Of a stretch of 64,000 nt of DNA, positions 35,301 to 47,074 are shown one piece after another. The notes beneath the pieces were generated by a model that saw only the letters and a program-made list of their open reading frames with translations, did no database searches and was not told where the DNA came from. The stretch's first letter is position 1. The number at the start of each line of letters is the position of its first letter. Source of the stretch: Beverwykella pulmonaria (taxonomy: Eukaryota > Ascomycota > Dothideomycetes > Pleosporales > Melanommataceae); contig BCHH01000016.1 of the NCBI GenBank assembly GCA_001599595.1, forward strand, positions 677,901-741,900, read 5' to 3'. Made by a program: the position numbers and the translations under genes.

Positions 35301-35738
35301 CCTCCGTCGACCCACTCACACATGTAGTCCAGCGTTCACGGCCAAAGTCAGACGGCACCATGTTTGACCACCGGGGTATTATTAGTTGATCAAGAGGGAT
35401 TACTACTTCCTACATGGAATTCAAAAGGGGGAATAAGTATCGAATGGTAAGAAAACATATGAGAAGAGTGTCCTGTCTAGACAACCAAACACCAGACGGG
35501 CACCAACGTGTCTGTCCGGCCGGAAACAAACACCCCAGAATAAGAAGAGAATAAGTACTCGATTCGCCGCACCCCCTTCGATATCTGCAATCCTTTCTGC
35601 CTATTACCAACGCCCGCTGCAACGGAGATTGTTGCTCATTGGGTCTTGAATTTTTCTTGCAAGCGCGCCATCCACCATTACCAGGTAGTGGCGGATTCCT
35701 TGTGTTCCATTTCCGCAGGCCGAGCTGCAGTAATTCGC
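32366..35738. other. 3.4-kb stretch without supported genes
   Basis: Many short overlapping ORFs, none with a domain. The minus-strand ORFs at 33382-33774 and 33458-33898 vaguely resemble the C-terminal part of fungal Zn2Cys6 regulators but lack a DNA-binding domain. A short GTGAGTG tandem repeat lies at about 32959-32990. Confidence 0.5.
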
Positions 35739-37259
35739 TTAGGCCTCGTCTGCGTGCTCCTGCTCCTGTTGCAATTGACCGCTTTGCTCTCGGTGCATCC
35801 GGGCCTCGATCTCCTTGAGCTGGCTCTCGCGGGCCAAGAGCTCCTGTCGCTTCTCGTTGATCTCGCGCTGCACCTTGACCTCGATTTCGCGCAGCTTCTC
35901 TTCCTCGCGTCGTAACTGCTCTTCCTTCAGGCGGACCGACTGGCTGGCGAGGTCCTCGGGGTTCATGGACGAGTCCCTAGATGCAGGTTAGCAGGTTGGA
36001 TAGTACACGAATAGTGTGGAGGGTGACGTACGCAGCAGCACCACCCTCGACGCTCTTGCTGAGCTTCTCGGTACGGTAGTTCTCATATAGGAAATCATGC
36101 GTAATTTCCTTGAGATCGGCAAGATGGCTGTGAAGGAGGGCGCTTCGCACAGCCAAGAAGTCCGAGTGACGAGGGTTGTCCACCTCGACAATGCCCCACG
36201 GGTATTGCCGGGCACGCACCCGTCGTCCGTTGACCTCGACAACGTCCTCGGATCCTACAATAGCAAACGGCATGAGACCACGGAGCTCGGCATTCTCCTC
36301 CACAGTATCCTCGTCATCCTCCTCAATGTCATATGGGAAGTTGTACACAGGGATGCGGTAGTGCTCAATGTCCTCCATGACGAGTTTCTTGGACTCGGCC
36401 AATTCGGCAGGTGTGAGCGAATCCGCCTTTCCAATGACGGGGATGACGTTGACGCGGGGCGAGAGGCGTCTCATGAGCTCAATGTCGAGTTCACGGAGGC
36501 TGCGGAATGTCAGATAAGTCACTTGGTTGATGCAAGAAAAGGCTTACCCATGACCGGTTGGCACAATGAAGTACAACAGGACGTGAACACGATTGTCGCG
36601 GAATCGGGGGTTACGCTTGATACGGGACTCCTCGGCGAGAATGTCATCATACTGCCTCTCGAGGTACCCAACAATCTCCGAGAAACTGCACATCTATCAG
36701 CTGGCGTTGTTGCGCGGGTCATGGCGCCGGCCTACCTGGCCTCGTTGTCAATCTGGTCACCAAACCCGGGGGTGTCGACGATGGTGAGCGAAATACGCGT
36801 GCCCTCCTCGTCGAGCTCTAATTCTGACGAGATCGAATCAGTAAAGGTGTTCCTTGTCCCCGTCTATGTGTGATGCCACCTACCGACGGTGACGGGCTGG
36901 ATCTTCACGCCCTCCTCGATGTGTGCGACGTCTGGGTCGTCCGACTCCTTGTGCTCCAGGACCTTCTTGCCGCAGAGCGTATTTACAAATGTGGTCCTTC
37001 CTAATGGTGGATGATATCAGCTTGATACTCGGCATACCAACACGAGGCGCGGCAGCGACTTACCAGTTCCTGAGGCACCGCAGACCATCAGGCAGAATTG
37101 GATCCCCTTCTTGACATTCTTCTTCCTGCGGGTCTTGAGAATCTGTGGTACGGTTAGCGGAGACGCTCAATGGGACTGATGGAGGCGCGGCGGGTGCGGC
37201 CAAGGGAGCGTGTGGCTTAAGGAGGTGTGTGTCTCAGGGGAGGGCCGTACAGAAGACAT
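35739..37259 (-). CDS. aspA: Septin, AspA/Cdc11 group
   Basis: Seven exons, 37259-37251, 37142-37064, 37000-36884, 36823-36736, 36685-36548, 36499-36032 and 35976-35739, giving 378 residues. Septins are GTP-binding proteins that form rods and filaments at septa, hyphal tips and branch sites. G1 is GASGTGRTTF (spanning an intron), G3 is DTPGFGDQ and G4 is GKADSL; the septin-unique element includes RQYPWG. The C-terminal coiled coil (about 305-375, RLKEEQLRREEEKLREIE onward) and the ENYRTEKLS segment match the Cdc11/AspA group better than Cdc3 or Cdc12. The 9-nt first exon (Met-Ser-Ser) is inferred from a GTACGG donor and is the least certain part. Confidence 0.92.
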
Positions 37260-38211
37260 GGTTGGCGTCGGGCGATGAGAATGGTACGTATTGGAGAGAG
37301 GGCGCCCACGAGGAAGGTGGACGAGTGCACGGGGATGGGATTGGGCGACTTGTGGGACGGAAAGTCTGGTTGTGGTGGTGGTTGAGGTGTCGTCGAGGAA
37401 ATTTAGGATGATGTTGGCAAGAGATGCTCCTGCGCGCAATGCAAAGGGGCTCGCCTAACAGGACCCCCGGTCGCCGCTCCTAGGCACAAACGGCGGCGGA
37501 CACCTGGGGCGCTCTCCCCCGCGGCGAGAAGAGCGAAAGTCACTGCTGCATTGGAATAAAAGCATTGCATCGTTATGTGACATTATCGCTTGACCGATCA
37601 CTTTCCACTTTTTGTACTGATTATGCAGCATCTGCGCCTCGAGACGTTGAAGACAACGTCGATCGCCCAAAACAGACGTCGGATACGGAGCAGGCACATC
37701 AGGGTCCTGGGCTCGTTTGGAGCTGCACTCCACGTCTCCATCTTGTTTCGACAACGGGCATCTCTACCGCGTCCCGAAACATGAAGATGTGGGGAGTGGC
37801 TCCATTGTGAGGCCTGCAGGCATTAGCCAAGTGTGTGCTTTTTTGAACGTTCTCAGTGCGCCGCTCACCGCAAGGTGCCGTCACGTGCGAGTTCTGCTTT
37901 ACCGAAGACAGCTAGACCAATCCCTAGCTTTGAAGCTTGGGCGGATGACATCGCCAACTTTAGGTGCATCCCACCCTTCGCACATTCGCAGCCATTATTA
38001 TTCACGGCTGCTGTCTTATTCGCCCTTCGTCACCCTCTACAGCATGGAGGCAGTATGACACAACTTGGCGTCACTGCGTTTTCCGTGCCTTTTGCAAGCT
38101 TTCCTCGAGCTCAACACTTGGCAGCTCAATCAGGCTGCAGGTAGCTTCAACACCCCGTCAACACACACATAGAGACCCGTCTGGGACTTAGGCACCCTAC
38201 TTGAAGCCGAG
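37260..38211. other. Divergent promoter region, septin and HSV2
   Basis: No convincing gene. It holds the upstream regions of the divergently transcribed septin and PROPPIN genes; ORFs are short and overlapping. Confidence 0.5.
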
Positions 38212-39491
38212 ATGAATACCAGGCCTATTCTCGACTCATCTTCGGGGCCCTTTGCTCTCTCCGCTTCTTTCAATGCCGACAACTCGTGTTTCTCGGTGGC
38301 TCTGGAGACAGGCTTCCGCGGTAGGTACCCGATTGGGGATTGCTTGATCGAGTTCAGCTAATGAAGCAGTCTTCACTTCGCGGACGGGTGAGCTGAAGCT
38401 CCCAAGAGGTACCACTAGCTCTCCATCTACATGCTCCTTCATTCACTGACGGCCGTCCAGAGTTTGGCGGTGGCATTGGCTGTGCGGAAATGCTAGGCAC
38501 CACCAAATATATCGCTCTAGTCGGGGGAGGGAAACAGCCCAAGTTCCCCCAGAACAAAGTCTGTACCGAGGATGTCGACTAGATGTTTATCACTGCTGAC
38601 AGACATAAGGTCCAAATATGGAACGACGAACGACAAGTCGTCTCCACGAGCCTCGAGTTCAAGACCCCGGTACAGCGCGTCCGCCTCTCACAGTCACACC
38701 TCGTCGTGGTGCTGTTAAACAACGTCGGTATCTACAAGATGAAGAGTCCACCGGATAAGATCGCAGATTACGAGACGGTGAACAATCCGTTCGGACTATG
38801 CTCGCTTGGCCGTCACATGGTAGCGTTCCCAGGACGGACACCGGGTCAGGTCAAGCTATTCGACCTCACCACCGGAAATGTCAGCATCATACCCGCCCAT
38901 GACTCTCCGCTGAGAGCACTGGCATTGAACCAGACGGGTAACATGGTGGCCACCGCGAGTGAACAGGGAACCCTCATCCGCCTCTGGTCCTTCCCGAGCT
39001 GCACTAAGGTCACAGAGTTTCGCCGTGGAGTCGATCCCGCGGCCATCTTCTCTTTGTCATTTTCACCATGTGGGTCAATGCTTGCAGTAACTTCCGATAA
39101 GTCGACACTTCACATCTTCGACCTGCCAAATGGTACTGCTGCCCCCAAGATCGACCCTGATCCAAAGACCCACAAATGGGGCATATTGTCCAAAGTCCCC
39201 CTGCTGCCACGTCAGTTCTCCGACATCTACTCGAGTGCCGCCGCCAAGTTCGAGCTGGGCGATGAACCGGTGGGTTGGGGACCGCAGTCCAAGTCGGCCA
39301 CGTTCAACGCAGGCATCTCGGGCGTGCCAGGTGGCAGGCCGACAAAAGGCTTGCTGGGTTGGATTGACGATCAAACGCTCCTCATCATTGGTGCAGGTAA
39401 AGACGCCAGGTGGGAGAAGTTCATCGTGGGCATTGACGATCAAGGGAGAAGGGTGATCGTGAAAGAGGGCTGGAAGAAGTATTTGGAGTAG
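38212..39491 (+). CDS. HSV2: PROPPIN, HSV2-type PI3P-binding WD-repeat protein
   Basis: Four exons, 38212-38320, 38370-38387, 38461-38558 and 38610-39491, giving 368 residues. PROPPINs are seven-bladed propellers binding PI3P and PI(3,5)P2 on endosomes and pre-autophagosomal membranes; HSV2 acts in micronucleophagy. The lipid-binding FRRG is in VTEFRRGVD. Other family segments are [20 protein letters not shown] across the third intron, [26 protein letters not shown] and [25 protein letters not shown] is the Hsv2/WIPI3 form, not Atg18. The 18-nt second exon and the 51-bp third intron are set by frame and motif continuity. Confidence 0.9.
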
Positions 39492-39966
39492 TCCTCCTCA
39501 AACCCATTTTTACTGTCACGTTTCATGCGTTAATCGGCGTTGCGATGGACTGCTATCTGGATTTTGGTGTTCTTAAACGGGAGATTGGAGTAGACTGGCC
39601 AGTCTACACTGGGTGGATTAGGGGCAATACGTGTATGCATAAGAGATTGGAGTTCAGGGTCATTCTGCACATCTGGAATTGTGGGGTTTATTACTATCGG
39701 TCTTCCACGGGATGACGTTGGGATTTGGCTGCTTTGGTGGGTTCTCAGTCTTTGCTAGGACACAGGCTATGGGTCTCACCCCATGTCCACGGTTCATTCT
39801 ATGTAGTATACACTTTTTGCCCTTGTTTGAATGGAGAGTATGGACGACTCTATTTATACTTCACTTGAGCTCTTCGCAATGAAGGGTATCAGCTATGTGT
39901 TGACTACTCACTGCCACCTCGGCCCCTTTCCAACCACAATTCTCAATCCCTAATATGGTCCTCGTT
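39492..39966. other. Convergent 3' region
   Basis: No gene seen. It separates the convergent HSV2 and IST3 genes and probably holds both 3' ends. Confidence 0.5.
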
Positions 39967-41040
39967 CTAGTTCTTGTCACGTCGCTGCCATCTCCGATCT
40001 TCGTCATGGCTCCCAGAGCGTCGTGATGAGTGTTTATTCTTTGAGTATCTGTCGTCTGCTCCATCAGAACTGTCGCGGCGGCGATTGCGATCATGGTCAT
40101 CACGGCGTTTTCTATCTTGGGAGGTGTCTGCGCGAACTAGCTTTGTTCTGCGATCATCATCCCTGCTTCTACTCCTTCGACGCATCTCCTTGGAATTCGA
40201 AGCGTTATTTTCAGAGTCTTCTTGCTTGGTTCGCTGGTGGTCGCGCTCCCTTGAGCGGTCCCGTCGGCTGTGCTTTGAAGACCGATGCCCATCGTGACCG
40301 TCTCTGCTCCTCGACCTTCTCGGGCGTGATGGCTCTGAATCGGAGAGGTCGTCTTTGATTTGCTTGACTCTTCGACGCTCGCGATGACGGTCTTTGGAGC
40401 CGTCCCGGTCCCTGTGATGGCGCCTCGAGTGATGCTTCTTCTCTTTCTTGCGCTTCTTGAGCTTCTTCAGCGCCGCGTCGACCTCCTCCTGCTTCCTCTG
40501 CACCATGGCTGCTTTCATCGGATCGTCGTCGTCTAGGTTCCGCATCAGCTTCTCCAGCTCGATCTCTTCCGGTATCATAGGGCGGTCCTCGTCGCTCTCG
40601 CTTTCGCTCTCCGTTCTCCGCCGCTTGTGCCTGCCCGCATCCCCGTCCGCATCCTCGTCAAGCTCTCCCATGGTATTATCCCGCATATCCTCATCATCTC
40701 TTGGCTTGTATCGCGTGTGATCCACCCGCAATATCCTGTCCATGACCTTTGCGCCGCCCAGATTATCCACGGCCAAATCACAGGACCGCTGGTCTTCGTA
40801 CTTGAGCCAGCAAAAGCCCTTTGATTTCCCCGTCTCCTTGTCGCGCGCCATTTTAATCCAGACCGGCTCGCCATACTGCGAGAAGATGGTGATGACATCG
40901 CCTTCGGAGAGCTCGAATGGCAGCCCGCCGATGTAGATGAAGGCCGTGTCGCGGTAGTCGGTGTGCCAGGAGCTGGAGGGCGCAATGCCCTCTTTGAGCT
41001 CGCGCTCGTTGAGCTTCTGGATCGCGCGGACCGTGTTCAT
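39967..41040 (-). CDS. IST3: U2 snRNP RRM protein IST3/Snu17-like with RS tail
   Basis: Single exon, 357 residues from the ATG at 41040. An upstream in-frame ATG at 41148 adds 36 weakly conserved residues and is disfavoured. IST3 is a subunit of the RES complex and the U2 snRNP, active in pre-mRNA splicing and nuclear retention. It opens with MNTVRAIQKLNERELKEG and has one RRM (about 30-110) with RNP2 FIYIGGLP and RNP1 KGFCWLKY. GGAKVMDRILRVDHTRYKP follows, the signature of this family. The C-terminal roughly 240 residues are Arg/Ser/Asp/Lys-rich, much longer than yeast Ist3. It is divergent from the dynein gene with about 270 bp between starts. Confidence 0.93.
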   Translation of the reverse strand: MNTVRAIQKLNERELKEGIAPSSSWHTDYRDTAFIYIGGLPFELSEGDVITIFSQYGEPVWIKMARDKETGKSKGFCWLKYEDQRSCDLAVDNLGGAKVMDRILRVDHTRYKPRDDEDMRDNTMGELDEDADGDAGRHKRRRTESESESDEDRPMIPEEIELEKLMRNLDDDDPMKAAMVQRKQEEVDAALKKLKKRKKEKKHHSRRHHRDRDGSKDRHRERRRVKQIKDDLSDSEPSRPRRSRSRDGHDGHRSSKHSRRDRSRERDHQRTKQEDSENNASNSKEMRRRSRSRDDDRRTKLVRADTSQDRKRRDDHDRNRRRDSSDGADDRYSKNKHSSRRSGSHDEDRRWQRRDKN

Positions 41041-41308
41041 GGTGTGCTCACGAGCGTGGTGCTGGTGCTGGTGCGGAGGTGCGGCCGCTTCAGAATAGTG
41101 AAGTTTTGTCTTGGCGCGATATTTGGCGCGAGACCCCTGTAGCTCCATGGAAGCAGCTCAACATCCACCGCCCGTCTAGACACTCTCTACGCACTGTCTC
41201 GCATCCCATCGCTCGCCCCATAGCTTATTCTAGGCTATCGTATCGCCTCTTCCACGCCGCAGGCCCCACCATTTCACACGTCGCGGACCCTTGGCAAACA
41301 CCTCTGCC
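41041..41308. promoter_or_regulatory. Compact bidirectional promoter, IST3/DLIC
   Basis: About 268 bp separate the two divergent start codons, so the promoters must be shared or overlapping. No specific element is claimed. Confidence 0.5.
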
Positions 41309-43118
41309 ATGGCGAGTACGCGTCGAACCTCAAACTTTCCAGCGCAGACGGCAGGCGGCCACGACCGGCTGGGAAGCAGGGACCAGGACAAGGAGGAGAT
41401 ATGGAAGCCCATGCTGGACAACATCTCGAGCGGGAAAAGATTGCCGGAAAAGAGCCTTCTGGTGCTTGGTACGCCTGGCAGCGGGTACAACCTCACATTT
41501 GAATAGCTGCTAATGGCTGTGACTTGTAGGCGGCACTCCGGAGACACAGCGTGAATTTCTAGAGTCCGTGTCGACCGATCCGAGCAATCGGCGCCCGCCA
41601 GACCGCGGGAGGAAGCCTCCAATTGCGAACCAGTTTGCGCTAGGATACACCTACCAGGATGTGCTAGACACCGACCATGAAGGTAGCTGGGCTCATTGCA
41701 TACCTGGCTCCTCTGCGTGTGCTAATTGCGCTACATAGACACTCTCGCCCGCCTCTCCCTCTACCTCCTCGCCAATCCCTCGCCATCCTTCACCCCTCTC
41801 ATCAAGCCCTACCTCAACCCGCGCACACTCCCGCACATGCTGGTCGTCATTCTTCTCGACTGGAGTCACCCCTGGCTGTGGATACGGCAACTACGCGACT
41901 GGATACGCGTTCTACGATCGCTCATTCTCTCGCTCGATGACTCGTCAAAAGAAGTGCTGGAAGAGAACATCTCAACCTTGCAAGACAAGGGCCGTGGGGT
42001 GGGCGGCTCCGAAGCCTCCGGAAACAGTTCACTGGATCATGTCAAAGTGCCCATGGGCCCTGGCGAATGGGATGAGCCGCTAGGCATACCGCTGTGCGTG
42101 GTGTGCCAAAATGCGGACAAGATTGAAGGATTGGAGCGCGAGCGCGGCTGGAAAGAAGAGCAGTTCGACTTCATTCTGCAGTATCTGCGCACCATCCTGC
42201 TCAAACATGGCGCCAGTTTGGTCTACACAATGCCCTCCGCACCGGGTTCTCTACAGACGCTAATCCACTCAACGCTAGGGATCAAGTCGTTGCTGAAACA
42301 GAAACAGCTGAAACACAACGTCACAGACCGGGACCGAGTGCTGGTTCCTCCGAATTGGGATTCGTGGGCAAAGATCCGGATTCTGAGAGAAGGATTCGAT
42401 GTCGAGGGTGTGAGTGAGAAATGGGGCATTGACATTGATATCCCGCACCACATGAAGGCGCACACCGACGGTGAACCTCCTCTCGCACCCGAAGGCGAGA
42501 CTGCACCGAGAGAAGCGGCAGAAGAAACCCAAGAAGGACTATCAGCAACATCAATATACGAAGAGACGATCCACAACCCAGAACAAGACTATCCGCTCTC
42601 GACCCTGCACCCCAAGCAACCGAATGGAATCGAGGTGGTCAGCCAGGACGCCCAGGCTTTCTTGGCTGAACAACTCCAGACTTTGGAGCTGCTACGCCGT
42701 GAAGACGAGAATGAGCAGAAGATCAAGGCAGCGAGGAAGAAGGACGATCCGTCGTACAGGACTTGGGCTGATGACGTGAGCGGCGTCGTCGAGGAGCATA
42801 TTGGGCCGGTGCAGTTCAATATGGGTGGTATTCAGGTCAATGCCGATGAGATGGTGAAGAGATTACAGGTACACAACTTTACCTATGCTCGTGGAATTAA
42901 ACTTTAGTTTCATGGCGGACGCGAGGCATTGAAGAGGAAGTTCACTGACATGGTTCATCTAGGATCGCGAAGCGAACCGCACAGTGTCTCCCGAAGTTCC
43001 ACTAACACCACCACCAAATACCCAGGACCCGAAGATGGATAACGACAAACTGATGAGCTTCTTTTCAGGGCTAATTAATAAGGGAACAAATTCCACGTCG
43101 AACAGTCCGAGAGCATAA
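41309..43118 (+). CDS. Dynein light intermediate chain
   Basis: Four exons, 41309-41468, 41530-41682, 41739-42868 and 42963-43118, giving 532 residues. It is the cytoplasmic dynein-1 subunit that links the heavy chain to cargo adaptors. The Ras-like domain starts at KSLLVLGGTPETQREFLESV, in which the P-loop is degenerate as in fungal homologues. IANQFALGYTYQDV, VVILLDWSHPWLWIRQLRDW, PLCVVCQNADKIE and LRTILLKHGASLVYT follow. The adaptor-binding C-terminal half is polar with a predicted amphipathic helix (AQAFLAEQLQTLELL), and it ends LMSFFSGLINKG, another short helix typical of the family. Confidence 0.93.
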
Positions 43119-44673
43119 TCCTTACGCTTCAAGCGATGCAGATTTCCAGTCCACCTCCCTTTTCTCCGCTATATCGTAGTGTTGGAAGGCGTTGGCGGCG
43201 TTCAAGACCTCTCCGCGGGATATATAAATACTTCTCTTTTACCCTGGGGGTTTGCACTTTCTCTCGCTATCTATTGCATCGGTCGTGTTGTGGGAGTTAC
43301 GCACGGTTTTATACCCTCGGCATAGTTTATCCGTTGAGCAAATGTATGTCGTTATCTATTTTTCGAGCCTCAGTGTGAGGAGCATTGGAAGTGATTGTCT
43401 GGGTATAGTCGTCTCAGTCACGTCGCGTTTGGTTGAGTCGGCGCACGCGTATTCCTCGCCGGAATACTCATTCTGTGTTATGAACCTAGGTCAAATCACT
43501 TTCCCGCATTGATGGTTTCTGGGAACACCGGAAACGCGGAGAGTTTAGGACACGCGGATGTGATTGGAGGTGTGTGGATGGCTCACCTTGCTGCAGGGAA
43601 TAATGAGGAATGAAGCATTCACCACCATCTGACGTCTCGGACACAACGACCCAGAGCCATCGAGGTGGTATTGAACAAGCTTTTCCCGCAGCGCAAGCAC
43701 CGCACAGCTCGCACTAAAACAGGCCAAATTAAGCCGAAGCCTAGATCCAAAGCCTTTTTCTTAGGACTCCAACTTGCCGGAGATTTTCGGTGATTATTGG
43801 TACCAAGTGCTGATAGTAAGACGGTAGCCTGGTAGGAATTAATTGTGAGACCATGGCACCCCGCAGTCTATTGCTGAAATGCCGGGGTAAATGGCGGACG
43901 GGAGAGTGGAACGGAGTGAGGGTTTGTCGTAGAGTCAGAGATCGGGAGTCAGGATTTCGGTTCGAAGCAAGGATGTTTGTGCGGATGGCTTGCTGACTTG
44001 TGACAGGCGTATCTCGTCACACCTTGTGGCAAGGTATGGCACATTGAAAGAATACAATTATCTTCATGTTGTGGTCGAAAGAGTGCGAGTGAGCTTGACC
44101 GAGATCAATCCGGCTATACGCCGTCGGTGTCTCTATTTGCTCGTCTCACAAATATTCTCTCCACGGTTCCCGCACTTTCCCCGCGTTTCGATCAAACCTG
44201 GGGAACTGATTACCCACTTCAAAGTACCAAGTGGGACCTGGGCTTGTTTCGTAGGAAGTGTGGCTCCCATCGCGTCCGCGGACTTCAGCGGAAGAGGTGC
44301 AGCAGAACGCTTGAATGGATGCAAGGAAGTCTAGGTGGCGTTCACTCGCGCCTGAAATTGCGGGGAGGACTAGTGTTTGGGTTTCTGATTCATGGGAGGC
44401 AGAGGGAGAGTCGAAGAGCATGGCTCGAGAGTCTGGATCGGTCGAGTGTTGAAGGCGATGTGCCTAGGTAGGCACGCGGCTTGGGCAATTAGCCCTCCAC
44501 AACATGAACTCCACGCGAGCCACTAGCTCCTATTCCGTCCACATCGTACATACAAATACATGTTCCCTCTCCTCCCTGTCTTCCCCCATACTCACCATCC
44601 TCGTCGCTCTACTTCCCCTCCTCATCTCACATCCATTTCCCTATAAGTGATCTACCTCCTCTCCTCCTCCACC
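43119..44673. other. 1.6-kb intergenic region
   Basis: No supported gene. ORFs at 43990-44471 overlap in several frames on both strands. The last 150 bp before 44674 is pyrimidine-rich, consistent with the promoter of the sugar transporter. Confidence 0.5.
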
Positions 44674-46508
44674 ATGGCGGAAGACTCGGTGAAGAGCCAG
44701 TTCAATGGATACAACTTCTATGTCTGTTTCCTCGTTAGTCTAGGGCAGATTGCTTTTGGTTATCCCGCGAGTATCATTGGTACCACGCTCGGCGAGCCCC
44801 CGTTTCTGATTTATATGGGTTTACTGGATGCGAAGACGGGTTTGATGAGTGGGAATAGTGAGGCGTTGATTGGGACCATCAATGGCTTGTTCCAGGTATG
44901 TGAATTCTTATAGATAAGTCATCACGCAAAGGCATGTGAAGCTGATATTGACATTCTAGGCTGGTGCTGTCCTTGGTATACTCTCCGCATCCTACATCAT
45001 GGACACTTGGGGTCGTAAAGCTGGCGTGCTATACTGCGCTTTCTTTTCTCTTGTTGGTGGTGCTCTACTCTGTGGATCCCAGAACATCTCCATGTTCATT
45101 GCTGCCCGTTTCATTGCTGGGTGGGGAAGCTGGGGATTTCTGGCAGTCAGTGAGTAACCTTCTATACCAAACCCGTGCAAAACAATACGCTAATCGGCCT
45201 AGCACCCACATACTCCGCCGAGCTCGCACCTCCTGGCCTCCGCGGGCTCATGGTCGGCATGAATGGTGTCAATATCGCGCTTGGCTACGCTCTTGCCTCG
45301 TACATGGGTATGGCATTCTTCTACGCCTCCTCTCCTGAAGCGAAATGGCGCGGACCCCTCGGCATTGCCCTTCTCTGGCCGTTCATGATGATATTCGTCA
45401 CCTTCCTTGTCCCAGAGTCCCCTCGCTTCCTCCTCATGAAAGGCAAGGTCGAAGAAGCCCAAGCGATCGTGTACAGATTGCATGCTACGAAACATGATCC
45501 TGACCAGGAGTTTGCCAGAGGAGAGTTCTACCAGATGCAGAAACAGACCGAGCTGGATCGTACACTGGAGCCCGGATGGATCGCTATGTTCACAAAGAAG
45601 GGGTACAGGAGACGTACTGCATTAGCTATGGGATTCGCGTTTATTGGGCAGAGTACTGGTGTGCTGGTCATCAACAATTATGGTCCTACGCTGTACAAGA
45701 CGCTTGGATATGGAACGTAAGTAACCCTCTCAGAGGTGTCGAAAGAATGCGGAGACGCTAACTATGGTATAGAGAGCAGCAGCTCCAGTTCCAGTGCGGA
45801 TGGATCACCGTCGGTGTTGTCTTCAACGCTGTTGGTGCAGTGTTCATGGACAGGGTTGGCAGGAAACCACTCATGCTGTTCGGTGTAGCCGGGTGCTGCG
45901 TTTGTCTTATCCTCGAAGCTGCCATCGTGGCAACATATGCCGAGGCAGCGACGAATAAGGCTGCTTTGGCGGCCGGTGTTGGTATGTTCCCTCATCCAAA
46001 ACACATCACATCGAACCAATGCTCATTTCATCTTTCTCTAGCAATGTTTTACCTCTTCCTCGCGGTCTACAGCATGGGCGTCGACGTCGCGGGCGTAGTC
46101 TTCTACTCAGAACTCTTCCCCAACCACATCCGCGCAAAGGGCGTCTGCCTCTCTATGGCGATGGTTGCGCTAACAGACCTCGTCTACCTCCAAGCGACGA
46201 CCACTGCCTTCGCCAACATCAAGTGGCGCTTCTACCTCGTCTTTATCGTCATTACAGCCCTGGGGTCCTTCCTCATGTACTTTGTGCTTCCTGAGACGAA
46301 GGGCATTCCACTCGAGGAGATGGCCAAGATTTTTGGCGATACAGATGATGTGGTGGTGTTTGCAAAGGACGTGCATGTCGACCATAATACGCATGAGTTA
46401 GTCGTGGGCGGGAAGGAGGGGCTAACGCACGTGGCGACGAATCAGGGGTTGACGGAGGCGATCAAGAGGAGCATTGAGGAGCATAGGGAGAAGGCTACTG
46501 ATGCGTAA
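44674..46508 (+). CDS. MFS sugar transporter
   Basis: Five exons, 44674-44895, 44960-45149, 45203-45716, 45773-45981 and 46042-46508, giving 533 residues with about twelve membrane helices. It belongs to the sugar porter family of the major facilitator superfamily, which imports hexoses or disaccharides at the plasma membrane by facilitation or proton symport. Signatures are MDTWGRKAG after helix 2, TPTYSAELAPPGLRG after the second intron, PESPRFLL before the central loop, DRVGRKPLML, and PETKGIPLEEM after helix 12. The fairly long cytosolic tail ends without a known signal. The specific sugar cannot be read from sequence. Confidence 0.93.
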
Positions 46509-47074
46509 GTGCAAATCGTGGTACCGATAATTAGAGGGTGAAGGGTGGTATATGACGAAAACTGGATGGCGGAGATAACATTATGTAGGAACAGAGTGTC
46601 AGATACTCCGGGTGTTTAATCAGTGGAAGAGAAGGATCAGACAGCATGAAGAGCAATTCACCTGCAGACTCATAAACGAAAATTTTAAATGCAAAAACGG
46701 TGAAGACAGCGGGAAACCTTGACTGACTTGGGACTAGCAATGAACCGGAAGGCGACCCGTGGATATAGCTTGGACCCTCCGATCCACCCCCATGTTCTGA
46801 GGCGACTATCCTTCTTTCTACACCAACATTTTTCCCTTTTTAGCAAACTAGCGTCTGACCGGCCTACAAGATTTCTCGGAGATACTTGTTTGGTGTCAGC
46901 AACTAGATTACTGACAAACGCTTAGTTAAGACCGAGAATATGTCATCATCTTTTATTTAGCTTCGGGAGCTTTATATTAACCTTCATTCCGTATTATGCA
47001 CACCTTTTTCTCCAGCCCTTTCAACCCTCCCCCACCCCCCTGCCTTCTAGCCTCCCCCTGTAGAAACAACAACC
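46509..47074. other. Intergenic region
   Basis: No gene seen. A C-rich pyrimidine tract at about 47005-47060 lies just before the nitronate monooxygenase start. Confidence 0.5.
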
